From positions 310,001 through 374,000 of the forward strand of contig NZ_CP102951.1 in the NCBI RefSeq assembly GCF_024741815.1: a DNA stretch of 64,000 bases, read 5' to 3'. Position numbers and translations under genes: made by a program. The notes beneath the pieces are model-generated. The model did not search any database. It saw only the letters and a program-made list of their open reading frames with translations, and was not told where the DNA came from. This DNA comes from Pseudomonas sp. LS1212. Lineage in GTDB: Bacteria > Pseudomonadota > Gammaproteobacteria > Pseudomonadales > Pseudomonadaceae. The stretch's first letter is position 1, and each line of letters opens with the position of its first letter. Shown here in pieces: positions 24,774-34,965 of the stretch.

Positions 24774-26594
24774 GTGATCGAAAATCTACGCAACATCGCC
24801 ATCATTGCCCACGTTGACCATGGTAAAACCACCCTGGTAGACAAACTCCTGCGTCAGTCCGGCACCCTGGAGCGCAACGAGCTCAACGACGAGCGCGTGA
24901 TGGACTCCAACGACCAGGAAAAAGAGCGCGGTATTACCATTCTGGCGAAAAACACCGCCATCAACTGGAACGGCTACCACATCAACATCGTGGACACCCC
25001 GGGCCACGCCGACTTCGGTGGTGAAGTAGAGCGCGTAATGTCGATGGTCGACTCCGTTCTGCTGTTGGTTGACGCTCAAGACGGCCCTATGCCGCAAACC
25101 CGTTTCGTGACCAAGAAGGCTTTCGAAGCCGGCCTGCGTCCGATCGTGGTCATCAACAAGGTTGACCGTCCAGGCGCGCGTCCGGACTGGGTTCTGGACC
25201 AGATCTTCGACCTGTTCGACAACCTGGGTGCCACCGAAGAACAGCTGGACTTCAAAGTGGTCTACGCCTCCGCCCTGAACGGTATTGCTGGTCTTGACCA
25301 CACCGAAATGGCTGAAGACATGACCCCGCTGTACCAGTCGATCGTCGACAACGTGCCGGCTCCAAAAGTCGACCGCGACGGTCCGTTCCAGATGCAAATC
25401 TCCGCTCTGGACTACAACAGCTTCCTGGGTGTTATCGGTGTTGGCCGTATCGCTCGCGGTCGCGTCAAGCCCAACACTCCAGTTGTGGCCATCGACGCTG
25501 ACGGCAAGAAGCGTAACGGTCGTATCCTGAAGCTGATGGGTCACCACGGTCTGCACCGTATCGACGTTGAAGAAGCAGCTGCCGGCGACATCGTCTGCAT
25601 CAGCGGCTTCGAACAACTGTTCATCTCCGACACTCTGTGCGACCCACTGAACATCGAAGCGATGAAGCCGTTGACCGTTGACGAACCTACCGTTTCCATG
25701 ACCTTCCAGGTAAACGACTCGCCATTCTGCGGTAAAGAAGGCAAGTTCGTCACCAGCCGTAACATCAAGGAACGTCTGGACAAAGAGCTGCTGTACAACG
25801 TTGCTCTGCGCGTTGAAGAAGGCGACTCGGCTGACAAGTTCAAGGTTTCCGGCCGTGGTGAGCTGCACCTCTCGGTACTGATCGAAACCATGCGTCGCGA
25901 AGGCTTCGAAATGGGCGTTGGTCGTCCGGAAGTGATCATTCGCATGGTTGACGGCGTCAAGCACGAACCGTACGAAAACGTGACCATCGACCTGCCGGAA
26001 GAATCCCAGGGCTCGATCATGGAGCAAATGGGTATCCGTAAAGGCGACCTGACGAACATGGTTCCGGATGGCAAAGGCCGCGTTCGCCTTGAGTACAACA
26101 TCCCGGCCCGTGGCTTGATCGGTTTCCGTAACGAGTTCCTGACCCTGACCTCTGGTGCAGGCATCCTGACCTCGATCTTCGACCGTTACGACGCGATGAA
26201 GTCCGGCGACATGTCCGGCCGTCAGAACGGCGTGCTGGTATCGGTGGCTACCGGTAAGGCGCTGACCTACTCGCTGGAAACCCTGCAGTCCCGTGGCAAG
26301 CTGTTCATCGAACACGGCCAGGACATCTATGAAGGTCAAATCGTTGGTCTGAACAGCCGCGACAACGACCTGGGTGTCAACCCAACCAAAGGCAAGAAGC
26401 TCGATAACATGCGTGCTTCGGGCAAAGACGAAACCATCGCACTGGTTCCGCCTGTTCGCTTCACCCTGGAGCAGGCGCTGGAGTTCGTACAAGAAGACGA
26501 ACTGTGTGAAGTCACTCCTAAGTCCATCCGTCTTCGCAAGAAGATTCTGGGCGAAAGCGAGCGTACCCGCGCTGCCAAGAAAAGCGGCAACTGA
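24774..26594 (+). CDS. typA: Translational GTPase TypA/BipA
   Basis: A 606-residue ribosome-associated GTPase of the EF-G type, linked to 50S assembly and growth under stress. G motifs: AHVDHGKTTL, the switch region DSNDQEKERGITI, DTPGHADFGGE and NKVDRPGA. The C-terminal domain includes RGLIGFRNEFL. It starts at a GTG (24774), giving the family front MIENLRNIAIIAHVDHG. The upstream GAGATA is a weak ribosome site. Codon use is strongly biased, as in highly expressed genes. Confidence 0.97.
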   Translation: MIENLRNIAIIAHVDHGKTTLVDKLLRQSGTLERNELNDERVMDSNDQEKERGITILAKNTAINWNGYHINIVDTPGHADFGGEVERVMSMVDSVLLLVDAQDGPMPQTRFVTKKAFEAGLRPIVVINKVDRPGARPDWVLDQIFDLFDNLGATEEQLDFKVVYASALNGIAGLDHTEMAEDMTPLYQSIVDNVPAPKVDRDGPFQMQISALDYNSFLGVIGVGRIARGRVKPNTPVVAIDADGKKRNGRILKLMGHHGLHRIDVEEAAAGDIVCISGFEQLFISDTLCDPLNIEAMKPLTVDEPTVSMTFQVNDSPFCGKEGKFVTSRNIKERLDKELLYNVALRVEEGDSADKFKVSGRGELHLSVLIETMRREGFEMGVGRPEVIIRMVDGVKHEPYENVTIDLPEESQGSIMEQMGIRKGDLTNMVPDGKGRVRLEYNIPARGLIGFRNEFLTLTSGAGILTSIFDRYDAMKSGDMSGRQNGVLVSVATGKALTYSLETLQSRGKLFIEHGQDIYEGQIVGLNSRDNDLGVNPTKGKKLDNMRASGKDETIALVPPVRFTLEQALEFVQEDELCEVTPKSIRLRKKILGESERTRAAKKSGN

Positions 26595-26617
26595 TTCGTC
26601 AGTAGCGCGCTGAAATG

Positions 26618-26653
26618 AAAACGCCCCCGACCGCAAGGTCGGGGGCGTTTTTG
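26618..26653. terminator. typA terminator
   Basis: acgcccccgacc and ggtcgggggcgt form a 12-base GC stem with loop gcaa and T after it; A before it means it may work in both directions. Confidence 0.92.
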
Positions 26654-26679
26654 TTTGGGCTCTGCGGTGGCAGGTCTGG

Positions 26680-26707
26680 CGTCATCGCGGGCATGCCCGC
26701 GATGACG
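26680..26707. repeat. Perfect 28-bp palindrome, REP-related
   Basis: cgtcatcgcgggca is followed at once by its exact complement. The core is the REP sequence gcgggcatgcccgc folded with no loop spacer. It lies between the typA terminator and the stop of the convergent gene. Confidence 0.85.
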
Positions 26708-26725
26708 TCAGTAGCCACACCCAAA

Positions 26726-27130
26726 TCAGTAGCTGTTAGGCTTGGGTTTATAAGCACAATACCCCGGCCGCGGCCCGATCTTCGGGTGGTTGCGGCAGGT
26801 ATCCGGGCGCGTCTCGTAGATCGTGCACAGGCGGCTCTTGCGATCCAAGTACAGGCAATCATTGTTGCTCATGCGCGTCAGGGTAAAAATCCCCGACTTC
26901 TGATTGAAGCGTTCGACGATTCCTTCTTTCTGCAGGCGTTTGGCCACATTCTTTGGCGGCTCGCCTTTTTCGAATTCATCGACTACACCAATACGGATCA
27001 GGTCCTTGAGCTTCACTTCGACCGGCATCGTGCAGCAGGTCGACATGCACCCCCCACACATGTAGCTGGAGTATTTCTGCCAGGTTTCGAGGCGGTCGAT
27101 TTCGGCGGCGGCGATCAGGGTAGGCTTCAT
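26726..27130 (-). CDS. YkgJ-family cysteine-cluster protein
   Basis: A 134-residue protein with many cysteines: YMCGGCMSTCCTMPVEVKL near the front and DCLYLDRKSRLCTIYETRP, then DTCRNHPKIG near the end. This is the YkgJ pattern (formerly a zinc- or iron-binding cluster family). The C-terminal stretch CTIYETRPDTCR is the best-kept part. The start is not settled: ATG 27130 (MKPTLIAAAEID) fits the family, but an in-frame ATG at 27199 would add 23 residues, and neither has a clear ribosome site. Its function is unknown. Confidence 0.82.
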   Translation of the reverse strand: MKPTLIAAAEIDRLETWQKYSSYMCGGCMSTCCTMPVEVKLKDLIRIGVVDEFEKGEPPKNVAKRLQKEGIVERFNQKSGIFTLTRMSNNDCLYLDRKSRLCTIYETRPDTCRNHPKIGPRPGYCAYKPKPNSY

Positions 27131-27331
27131 CAGATTCAGGAATTCAGGGGGAACCGGGCGCGCGATGATACCGGAGCTGGTGAAAATTTGAACAACCATT
27201 TACCGGTTTTTACTCTTGAAGTTTTCACCCCGATGCGCGGATAGTCGCGAACCGGGGCGATCACCTTGTGTCGAACCGACTAGGCTCAGACTACTCCATC
27301 CCTAAACCGTCAACTTCCCCGAGGACTTTCC

Positions 27332-29782
27332 ATGTCTCAGGAACCGCTAGTCCGTGACGCTGAGGTGGCAGCCTTCCGTGCCGCTGTACTTGCCAAACTT
27401 ACTTATGCGGTAGGCAAGGACCCCGACCACGCGTTCGACCACGATTGGTTTGAAGCCATTGCTCTGGCTGCACGCGATCATATGGTCGACCACTGGATGG
27501 ATCACACCCGGCAGATCTACCGCAAGAACCAGAAGCGGGTGTATTACCTTTCCCTGGAATTCTTGATTGGTCGTTTGCTTTACGACAGCCTCAGCAACCT
27601 GGGCTTGCTGGATGTGGCGCGCGAGGCGCTGACCGAGCTGGGCGTGGACATTGAGCGAATTCGCCTGCTGGAGCCCGATGCGGCTTTGGGCAATGGCGGT
27701 CTGGGCCGGTTGGCGGCCTGCTTCATGGAAAGCATGTCGACCTTGGGCATCGCGGCCCACGGCTACGGTATTCGTTATGAGCACGGCCTGTTCCGTCAGG
27801 CAGTGGTCGATGGCTGGCAGCAGGAACAGACCGAAAACTGGCTGGATTTCGGTAACCCCTGGGAGTTCGAACGCCCGGAGGTAATCTACCCGATCAGTTT
27901 CGGCGGCAGCGTCGAGACGGTGCACGACGGTGCCGGGCAGCCCAAGCAAGTCTGGTGGCCGGCCGAAACCGTACGGGCGGTAGCCTATGACACGCCAGTG
28001 GTGGGTTGGCGCGGTGCCAGCGTGAACACCTTGCGCCTTTGGCGGGCGCGGGCGCTGGAGGAACTGCACCTGGAGCGCTTCAATGCAGGCGACCACCTGG
28101 GGGCAGTGGCCGAGGTGGCGCGAGCTGAAAGCATTTCACGGGTACTGTACCCGGCCGACAGCACCGAGGCAGGGCAGGAGTTGCGCCTGCGCCAGGAGTA
28201 TTTCTTCGTTTCGGCGTCGCTGCAGGATCTGTTGCGTCGCCACCTGAACATGCACGACACATTGCTCAATCTGCCCGATCAGGTAGCGATTCAGCTCAAT
28301 GACACCCACCCCTCGATCGCCGTGCCCGAGTTGATGCGCCTGTTGGTCGATGAACATGACGTGGCCTGGGACAACGCCTGGCAGATCACTGTCGACACCC
28401 TGGCCTACACCAACCACACCTTGCTCCCCGAAGCCCTGGAAACCTGGCCGGTGGGCCTGATGGAGCGCATCCTGCCCCGGCACATGCAGATCATCTACCT
28501 GATCAATGCCTTCCACATCGACGCCTTGCGCGCCAAGGGCATCCATGACTTCGATGTGTTGCGAGCGGTTTCGCTGATCGAGGAAGAGCACGGGCGTCGG
28601 GTACGCATGGGCAACCTGGCCTTTCTCGGCTCCCATAGCGTCAACGGCGTTTCGGGCCTGCACACCAAATTGATGCGCAGCACGGTGTTTGCCGAGATGC
28701 ACAAGCTTTACCCGGATCGAATCAACAACAAGACCAACGGCATCACCTTCCGCCGCTGGCTGTACCAGGCCAACCCCGAGCTGACCGCCATGCTCGTTGA
28801 AGAGTTGGGCGTCGAGGTGCTGGACGACCCCGAAGAGCGCCTGCTGGGCCTGGAGCCGCTCGCGGAAAAGGCCAGCTTCCGCAAGCGTTTTGCCGAACAG
28901 CGCCTGCACAGCAAGAAGGCGCTGGCCCATCTGATTCACGAGCGCCTGGGCGTCGTCGTCAACCCGGAAGCGATGTTCGACGTGCAGGTCAAGCGTATCC
29001 ACGAGTACAAGCGCCAGTTGCTCAACCTTCTGCATACCGTGGCGCTGTACCAGGCCATTCGTGCCGAGCCCGGTACAGACTGGGTGCCCAGGGTGAAAAT
29101 CTTTGGTGGCAAGGCTGCTGCCAGCTATCAGCAGGCCAAGTTGATCATCAAGCTGGCCAACGATATCGCCCGCACCGTGAATAACGACCCGACCGTACGC
29201 GGCTTGCTCAAGGTGGTGTTCCTGCCCAACTACAACGTGAGCCTTGCCGAAAGCATCATTCCCGCCGCCGACCTGTCGGAGCAGATCTCTACGGCAGGCT
29301 ATGAAGCGTCTGGCACCAGTAACATGAAGTTCGGCCTCAACGGTGCGTTGACCATCGGTACGCTCGATGGCGCCAACGTGGAGATGTGCGAGCGCGTCGG
29401 GGCCGAGAACATGTTCATCTTCGGCCTTACCGCACAGCAGGTCGAAGCGCGCAAACGTAGCGGCGAATTCAATGCCAGCGCAGCGATCGCCGCCTCGCAC
29501 CGGCTGGGCGATGTACTGCAGGCGATACGCAGTGGGGTGTTCTCGCCTGATGATCCCGCACGTTACACGCACCTGATCGACTCGTTGGTTGCTCACGACC
29601 GCTTCCTGGTGTGTGACGATTTCGATTCGTACTGGGACGCCCAGTGTCGAGTCGAAGAGCTTTGGCATGACCCCAAGCAATGGTGGCGCGTGGCGGTGCT
29701 CAACAGTGCACGAATGGGCTGGTTCTCCTCGGACCGGACGATTCGTGAATACGCGACCGAGATCTGGAAAGCCCTGGAGTGA
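27332..29782 (+). CDS. glgP: Glycogen/alpha-glucan phosphorylase
   Basis: An 816-residue PLP enzyme that splits glucose-1-phosphate from the ends of alpha-1,4-glucans. Motifs: YYLSLEFLIGRLLYDSLSNL, the substrate-binding NGGLGRLAACFMESM, and the PLP lysine in GTSNMKFGLNGALTIGTLDG. The length is normal. GAGGAC lies about 8 bases before ATG 27332. Unusually for a glg gene it stands alone here, with no glg synthesis genes beside it. Confidence 0.96.
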   Translation: MSQEPLVRDAEVAAFRAAVLAKLTYAVGKDPDHAFDHDWFEAIALAARDHMVDHWMDHTRQIYRKNQKRVYYLSLEFLIGRLLYDSLSNLGLLDVAREALTELGVDIERIRLLEPDAALGNGGLGRLAACFMESMSTLGIAAHGYGIRYEHGLFRQAVVDGWQQEQTENWLDFGNPWEFERPEVIYPISFGGSVETVHDGAGQPKQVWWPAETVRAVAYDTPVVGWRGASVNTLRLWRARALEELHLERFNAGDHLGAVAEVARAESISRVLYPADSTEAGQELRLRQEYFFVSASLQDLLRRHLNMHDTLLNLPDQVAIQLNDTHPSIAVPELMRLLVDEHDVAWDNAWQITVDTLAYTNHTLLPEALETWPVGLMERILPRHMQIIYLINAFHIDALRAKGIHDFDVLRAVSLIEEEHGRRVRMGNLAFLGSHSVNGVSGLHTKLMRSTVFAEMHKLYPDRINNKTNGITFRRWLYQANPELTAMLVEELGVEVLDDPEERLLGLEPLAEKASFRKRFAEQRLHSKKALAHLIHERLGVVVNPEAMFDVQVKRIHEYKRQLLNLLHTVALYQAIRAEPGTDWVPRVKIFGGKAAASYQQAKLIIKLANDIARTVNNDPTVRGLLKVVFLPNYNVSLAESIIPAADLSEQISTAGYEASGTSNMKFGLNGALTIGTLDGANVEMCERVGAENMFIFGLTAQQVEARKRSGEFNASAAIAASHRLGDVLQAIRSGVFSPDDPARYTHLIDSLVAHDRFLVCDDFDSYWDAQCRVEELWHDPKQWWRVAVLNSARMGWFSSDRTIREYATEIWKALE

Positions 29783-29840
29783 CCGGGCAGGCCGGCTATT
29801 GTGTGGCCGGCCCCGCCTGCACGGGGCAGGGATAGCGACC

Positions 29841-32800
29841 ATGCAATGGATCTTCCCGCTGGCGGGCCTTGTGCTGGGCGGTGCGCTCGAAGGGTCGTTC
29901 GCGCAAGCGATTATCGGTGCGCTGGCGGGCCTGGGCCTGGCACAGGGCATCCGTCTGTCCGCGCTGGCTCGCCAGTGTGGCGAACAACGCCTCCAGCTCG
30001 AGCAGGCGCAGCAATCACTTGCCGCGCTTGGTCAGCGGCTGGCCAGGCTCGAGCCAGATACCGGGACGCAAGTGCCGGCCTTCATTCAGGTCGCTGAAGC
30101 GCCTGCAGCCGAACCCGAGCTGATCTGGGAACTGCCCGACGAGCTGGTGTCGGCTCCCAAAAGCATTCCGCCTGTCGCCGATGCATGGCGTCCGGCCCCG
30201 TCCGCATCGGTTTTGCCGAGCGAGCCAAGCGTCATCGAAAAAGCCTGGGCCAGGATGCGCGACTGGCTTGTGGGTGGTAATACCCTATTGCGGGTCGGTG
30301 TGCTCTTGCTGTTTCTTGGCCTGGCTTTCCTGCTGCGCTATGCCAGCGAACACCTGGCAGTGCCGGTCGAGTTTCGCTACATCGGGGTGGCAACCACTGG
30401 GCTGGCACTGTTGGGGCTGGGTTGGTGGTTGCGCCGCCGCCAGCGCCAATACGCATTGGTGCTGCAGGGCGCCGGGGTTGCGGTGCTGTATTTGACAGTA
30501 TTCGCTGCCATGCGTCTGCACACGCTCCTGGAGCCTGCGGCGGCCTTTGGTTTGCTGGTTGCGGTGACGGTGTCCTCGGGCATCATGGCATTGAAGCAGG
30601 ATGCCCTCGGGCTGGCAGCGGCCGCCGCACTGGGTGGCTTTGCCGCGCCGATTCTGGCGTCCAGCGGCGATGGCAACCATGTGGTGCTGTTCAGTTATTT
30701 CGCCCTGCTCAATGCCGGCATCCTGGCCATCGCCTGGTTCAAGGCCTGGCGCCTGCTCGACCTGATCGGTTTTATCGGTACCTTCGGTATCGGTGTGGCG
30801 TGGGGCTTGCGTGCTTACACACCGGAGCTGTTCTGGAGCACCGAACCGTTTTTGCTGCTGTTTCTGGCAATGTACCTGGGGATCGGCCTGTTGTACGCCC
30901 GGCGCCGGCTGCTTGAGGCTACAGGCGCTCCCGTGGATGACAGCCGTCAGGCGCTGCTGCGCTGGTCGGTGCGCCAGGGCGGGTATGCCGATGGCAGCCT
31001 GTTGTTTGGCCCGCCGCTCGTCGGGTTCGGGCTGCAATACGCGCTGGTGCAGCATCTGCCATTCGGCCCGGCGCTCAGTGCGCTGGGATTGGGCGCGGTC
31101 TACTTGCTGCTGGCTCGGGCTTTGGCTGCGCGGGTGCCGGAGCGCGCCCGCTTGCTGGTCGAAACCTGTGTGGCGCTGGGCGTGGTGTTTGCCAGCCTGG
31201 CGATACCCTTGGGCCTGGATGCGCGCTGGACGTCGGCAGCCTGGGCCGTGGAAGGGGCGGGGATCTTTTGGTTGGGCGTTCGCCAGCAGCGTCTGTCGAG
31301 TCGCTGCTTCGCATTGTTGCTACAGGCTGGCGCCGCGCTGGCTTTTCTCGCCGAGCTGAGGCCTGGCCGCGATGCCTCGCTGATCTACGGAGCACCCTTG
31401 GGCGCATTGCTACTGGGGGTTGCCGTGTTGTTCAGTTTTTACCAATTGCGCAAGGCGACGCCGGAGCAGGCCAGGGCCCGGGAGCGCAAGGCCTTGCCCT
31501 GGCTCGCGTGCGTCGGGCTGGGGTTCGTCTATTTGCTGGCGCCGCTGTGCTTCGAATATCAGGGCACGACCATTGCCTGGGCCGTGGCCGGCCTGATGAC
31601 GCTGTTGGCTGGCCTGCCCCTGCAGTCGCGCGCGTTCCTGGCGTGTGCCTTGAGCGTACAAGTGCTCGCCGGGTTGCTGTTCCTGCTGTTTGGCCCCGGA
31701 CTCACCAGTTACTGGATGGACGAGGGGACGCGGCCATTGCTGCATGCCGACTTTTGGGCGCCAATGCTGGTGAGTCTGGTTGCCATGGTCAGTGCCTGGC
31801 GTCTGGATCTGGACCGGCAAGCGGTGTTTGAAGCACTGTATTTTCCACGCCTTTGTGCGGCGCTGCTGCTCTGGGGTGCGGGTTGGTGGGCACTGACGTG
31901 GGTGACGGAAGTGCAGCGCTTTGTGCCTTTTGAGTTGCAGGCAACCCAGCTGCTCCTGGCCTGTGCGCTGAGCGTTGCCTTGTGGGCCTGGCTGGCCTTG
32001 CGGTTGCGCTGGTCGGCGTTGGCGACACTGTGCACGCTGCTGATGCCGGCTGCAGCGTGGATACTCGTCTGGGTGTGGGAGCCGGGTTATCACCCGGCCG
32101 CGAACTTCGGTGCGTTGGCGTGGCTGGCCGTGCTGCTCGTGCATGGGCTCTCGCTCAAACGTCTGGCCGGGTTGATCCTCCCTTGGGCCCGTAGCGCCGC
32201 CCATGTGCTCGGCTGCTGGCTGATAATCGGCGTGCTGACCCTGGAGCTGCGTTATGGCCTGCTGCAGCTCCGGGAGCATTACAGCGCGTGGCGCTGGCTG
32301 GGGTGGGCGCTGCTGCCCAGCCTGTATCTGGTTCTGATGGCGGCACCTCGCGCCTGGCCTTGGCCAGTATCGGCCTATCGGCGCGAATACCGTTGGTGGG
32401 CGGCGCTGCCGCTGGCGGTGTTGATGCTGCTGTGGTTCTGGCTGGCGAATATCGCCAGCGACGGCAGCGCGTGGCCCTTGCCCTATTTGCCGCTGCTCAA
32501 CCCGCTGGAGCTGGGCCTGCTGTTTGCCCTGTTCGGTGTACACGCCTGGTCGCGCAGCGCCCTGGCGCCGGGTGGCCCTCGGCTCGAACCTGTTCGTCAG
32601 GGCGTGATCGGGCTGTCATTGTTCGTCTTCTTCACTGCGGCGGTCATGCGCACGGCGCACCATTGGGGTGCGGTACCCTTTGTGTTCGACGCTCTGGTGG
32701 CGTCCATGCAGGTCCAGGCCGGGCTGTCGATCGCCTGGACCCTGATCGCGCTGGGCCTGATGATCGGCGGGCACCTGCGCCAGCGACGCGAGGTCTGGCT

Positions 32801-32987
32801 GGTGGGCGCTGGCCTGATTGTGCTGGTGGTTGCCAAACTGTTCTTTGTCGAGTTGAGCAATCGCGGCGGCCTGGCGCGGATCGTCTCGTTCATCGGCGTG
32901 GGGGTGCTGTTGCTGGTCGTGGGCTATTTTGCGCCCCTGCCGCCGAAACGCTCGCAACAGTTGCCAGAAGAAGGGCCGACTTCTTGA
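29841..32987 (+). CDS. DUF2339 multi-pass membrane protein
   Basis: A 1048-residue inner-membrane protein. The N-terminus has a hydrophobic segment (WIFPLAGLVLGGALEGSFAQ), then a coiled-coil stretch (LSALARQCGEQRLQLEQAQQ) and a Pro/Glu-rich linker to about residue 130. The rest is a near-continuous series of some 25 membrane helices, starting at LLRVGVLLLFLGLAFLLRYA, the DUF2339 hallmark. The ATG at 29841 is chosen because the protein begins there at the membrane anchor. The function is unknown. Confidence 0.88.
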   Translation: MQWIFPLAGLVLGGALEGSFAQAIIGALAGLGLAQGIRLSALARQCGEQRLQLEQAQQSLAALGQRLARLEPDTGTQVPAFIQVAEAPAAEPELIWELPDELVSAPKSIPPVADAWRPAPSASVLPSEPSVIEKAWARMRDWLVGGNTLLRVGVLLLFLGLAFLLRYASEHLAVPVEFRYIGVATTGLALLGLGWWLRRRQRQYALVLQGAGVAVLYLTVFAAMRLHTLLEPAAAFGLLVAVTVSSGIMALKQDALGLAAAAALGGFAAPILASSGDGNHVVLFSYFALLNAGILAIAWFKAWRLLDLIGFIGTFGIGVAWGLRAYTPELFWSTEPFLLLFLAMYLGIGLLYARRRLLEATGAPVDDSRQALLRWSVRQGGYADGSLLFGPPLVGFGLQYALVQHLPFGPALSALGLGAVYLLLARALAARVPERARLLVETCVALGVVFASLAIPLGLDARWTSAAWAVEGAGIFWLGVRQQRLSSRCFALLLQAGAALAFLAELRPGRDASLIYGAPLGALLLGVAVLFSFYQLRKATPEQARARERKALPWLACVGLGFVYLLAPLCFEYQGTTIAWAVAGLMTLLAGLPLQSRAFLACALSVQVLAGLLFLLFGPGLTSYWMDEGTRPLLHADFWAPMLVSLVAMVSAWRLDLDRQAVFEALYFPRLCAALLLWGAGWWALTWVTEVQRFVPFELQATQLLLACALSVALWAWLALRLRWSALATLCTLLMPAAAWILVWVWEPGYHPAANFGALAWLAVLLVHGLSLKRLAGLILPWARSAAHVLGCWLIIGVLTLELRYGLLQLREHYSAWRWLGWALLPSLYLVLMAAPRAWPWPVSAYRREYRWWAALPLAVLMLLWFWLANIASDGSAWPLPYLPLLNPLELGLLFALFGVHAWSRSALAPGGPRLEPVRQGVIGLSLFVFFTAAVMRTAHHWGAVPFVFDALVASMQVQAGLSIAWTLIALGLMIGGHLRQRREVWLVGAGLIVLVVAKLFFVELSNRGGLARIVSFIGVGVLLLVVGYFAPLPPKRSQQLPEEGPTS

Positions 32988-33164
32988 TGTTATGCCTTCG
33001 GCAACGGCGGCATTCTGTCGTTTTCGCGCTACGCTCAAGCGGGCGCGTGAACTCTCGGGCCATAATGTCGGTCTGATTGCGGTAACTGCACCCTATTGCT
33101 CGCTAGGTTTCCACTCTCCCTGTAAACTGCGTGGGTTTTTTGACCCCATTCTTCGGAGCCGCCA

Positions 33165-34175
33165 ATGTCCCGCGTTACCCTGAGTCGCTATTTGATTGAG
33201 CAGACCCGTAGCAACAACACTCCTGCCGATCTGCGCTTCCTGATCGAAGTGGTAGCGCGTGCGTGCAAGGAAATCAGCCACGCCGTGTCCAAAGGTGCGT
33301 TGGGTGGTGTGCTGGGAAGCATGGGCACCGAGAACGTACAAGGTGAAGTACAAAAGAAACTCGACGTGATCTCCAACGAGATCCTGCTCGAAGCCAACGA
33401 ATGGGGCGGTCACCTGGCCGGCATGGCGTCCGAAGAAATGGACAATGCCTACCAGATCCCGGGCAAATACCCGAAAGGCGCCTACCTGCTGGTATTCGAC
33501 CCGCTGGACGGTTCGTCGAACATCGACGTCAACGTGTCGGTCGGCACCATCTTCTCGGTACTGCGCTGCCCCAATGAGCACCTGAGCCAGAACGAAACCC
33601 TCAACGAGAAGGCGTTCCTTCAGCCGGGTACCCAGCAGGTCGCTGCCGGTTACGCCATCTACGGCCCGCAAACCATGTTGATCCTGACCTTGGGCGACGG
33701 CGTCAAGGGCTTCACCCTGGACCGTGAAATGGGCAGCTTCGTGCTGACTCACGAGAACATCACCATCCCGGAAACCACCGCAGAGTTCGCCATCAACATG
33801 TCCAACCAGCGCCACTGGGAAGCCCCGGTGCAACGCTACGTCAGCGAATTGCTGGCAGGTGAAACCGGCCCGCTGAAGAAAAACTACAACATGCGCTGGA
33901 TCGCCTCGATGGTGGCCGACGTGCATCGCATCCTGACCCGTGGCGGCCTGTTCATGTACCCGCGCGACAGCCGCGAGCCGTCCAAGCCAGGCAAGCTGCG
34001 CCTGATGTACGAAGCCAACCCGATGTCGTTCCTGGTCGAGCAGGCCGGTGGTGCGTCCACCGACGGCAACCAGCGCATTCTCGATATCAAGCCTGAAGGC
34101 CTGCACCAGCGCGTCGCGGTGTTCCTCGGTTCCAAGCAGGAAGTCGAGCGCGTAACCGCTTACCACAAGGAATAA
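33165..34175 (+). CDS. fbp: Fructose-1,6-bisphosphatase, class 1
   Basis: A 336-residue enzyme of gluconeogenesis that removes the 1-phosphate of fructose-1,6-bisphosphate. The metal/phosphate motif is LVFDPLDGSSNIDVNVSVGT, with the upstream Glu pair in MASEEMDNAY. KLRLMYEANPMSFLVEQAGG is the C-terminal family motif. GGAGCC lies about 6 bases before ATG 33165. It is 3 bases ahead of the DUF924 gene. A possible weak promoter (TGTAAACT at 33121-33128) lies upstream. Confidence 0.97.
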   Translation: MSRVTLSRYLIEQTRSNNTPADLRFLIEVVARACKEISHAVSKGALGGVLGSMGTENVQGEVQKKLDVISNEILLEANEWGGHLAGMASEEMDNAYQIPGKYPKGAYLLVFDPLDGSSNIDVNVSVGTIFSVLRCPNEHLSQNETLNEKAFLQPGTQQVAAGYAIYGPQTMLILTLGDGVKGFTLDREMGSFVLTHENITIPETTAEFAINMSNQRHWEAPVQRYVSELLAGETGPLKKNYNMRWIASMVADVHRILTRGGLFMYPRDSREPSKPGKLRLMYEANPMSFLVEQAGGASTDGNQRILDIKPEGLHQRVAVFLGSKQEVERVTAYHKE

Positions 34176-34178
34176 TCC

Positions 34179-34781
34179 ATGGCCGCGCCTTGGCAGCCGC
34201 TTCTGCAATGGTGGTTTGGTTCAGCCGAACGCCCTGAAGAGGTGGCCGCGCAACAGGGCAAGTTGTGGTTCGGCAAGCGTGACAGCCAGGATGCCGAGGC
34301 GCGTGAGCGTTTTGGCGACCTGGTCGATCAGGCGTTGGCTGGCGGATTGGCTGAGTGGGCGCAAAGCCCGCAAGGCTGGCTGGCCTTGATTCTGCTGCTC
34401 GATCAACTGCCGCGAATGGTCTACCGGGATACGCCAAAGGCCTATGCCGGTGACCGGCGAGCGCAGGGTCTGGTGATTGACGGCCTGGCCCAGGGACATT
34501 ATCTGCTGTTGTTGCCCTTGCAGAAGGCGTTCGTCCTTCTGGTGCTCGAACATGCCGAAGATCTTGCCCTGCAGAACCGTTCGGTGACACTCCACCAAAA
34601 GCTGCTTCCCAATCAGCTCGGGCTCGAACATGCGTTGTTTGCTGACTTTCTCGATTATGCCGAGAAGCATCAGCGGATCATCGAACGCTTTGGCCGGTTT
34701 CCTCATCGCAATGAAGTGCTTGGGCGCGAGTCCACGGCCGAGGAGTTGGCGTTTTTGCGCCAACCGGGTTCTCGGTTCTGA
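34179..34781 (+). CDS. DUF924 family protein
   Basis: A 200-residue, mostly helical protein. PWQPLLQWWFGSAERPEEV, KLWFGKRDSQDAEARERFGD, LILLLDQLPRMVYRDTPKAY and FGRFPHRNEVLGRESTAEEL are DUF924 signatures (tetratricopeptide-like fold). It has no signal peptide. It starts 3 bases after the fbp stop, so it is co-transcribed, but no link to sugar metabolism is known. A GGCCC/GGGCC hairpin and half a REP unit follow. Confidence 0.92.
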   Translation: MAAPWQPLLQWWFGSAERPEEVAAQQGKLWFGKRDSQDAEARERFGDLVDQALAGGLAEWAQSPQGWLALILLLDQLPRMVYRDTPKAYAGDRRAQGLVIDGLAQGHYLLLLPLQKAFVLLVLEHAEDLALQNRSVTLHQKLLPNQLGLEHALFADFLDYAEKHQRIIERFGRFPHRNEVLGRESTAEELAFLRQPGSRF

Positions 34782-34965
34782 AACTTTGCGGCCCTTTGGG
34801 CCGATCGCTGGCAAGCATGGCCAGGCGGGTTTGCCGACCGAAGGTTCCTGTTTATGGGGGTTGCAGCGAATAAAAGCCCGTCGGCGGCGGGAACCAGAAT
34901 GGGTTTTCCCCTTCTAACCTGTTGGCAGGCAGCCGTGCCGCCCCCTCATGCCCTGGAGTCACTTC

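Noticed and set aside
24786..26636. A 616-codon open frame opposite typA
   Set aside because: It is the antisense shadow of typA, a GC-rich, codon-biased gene; it has no recognisable domain and typA is certain. The same holds for long antisense frames opposite hisB-hisA, thiI, glgP, hutU, hutH, hutT and opgH.
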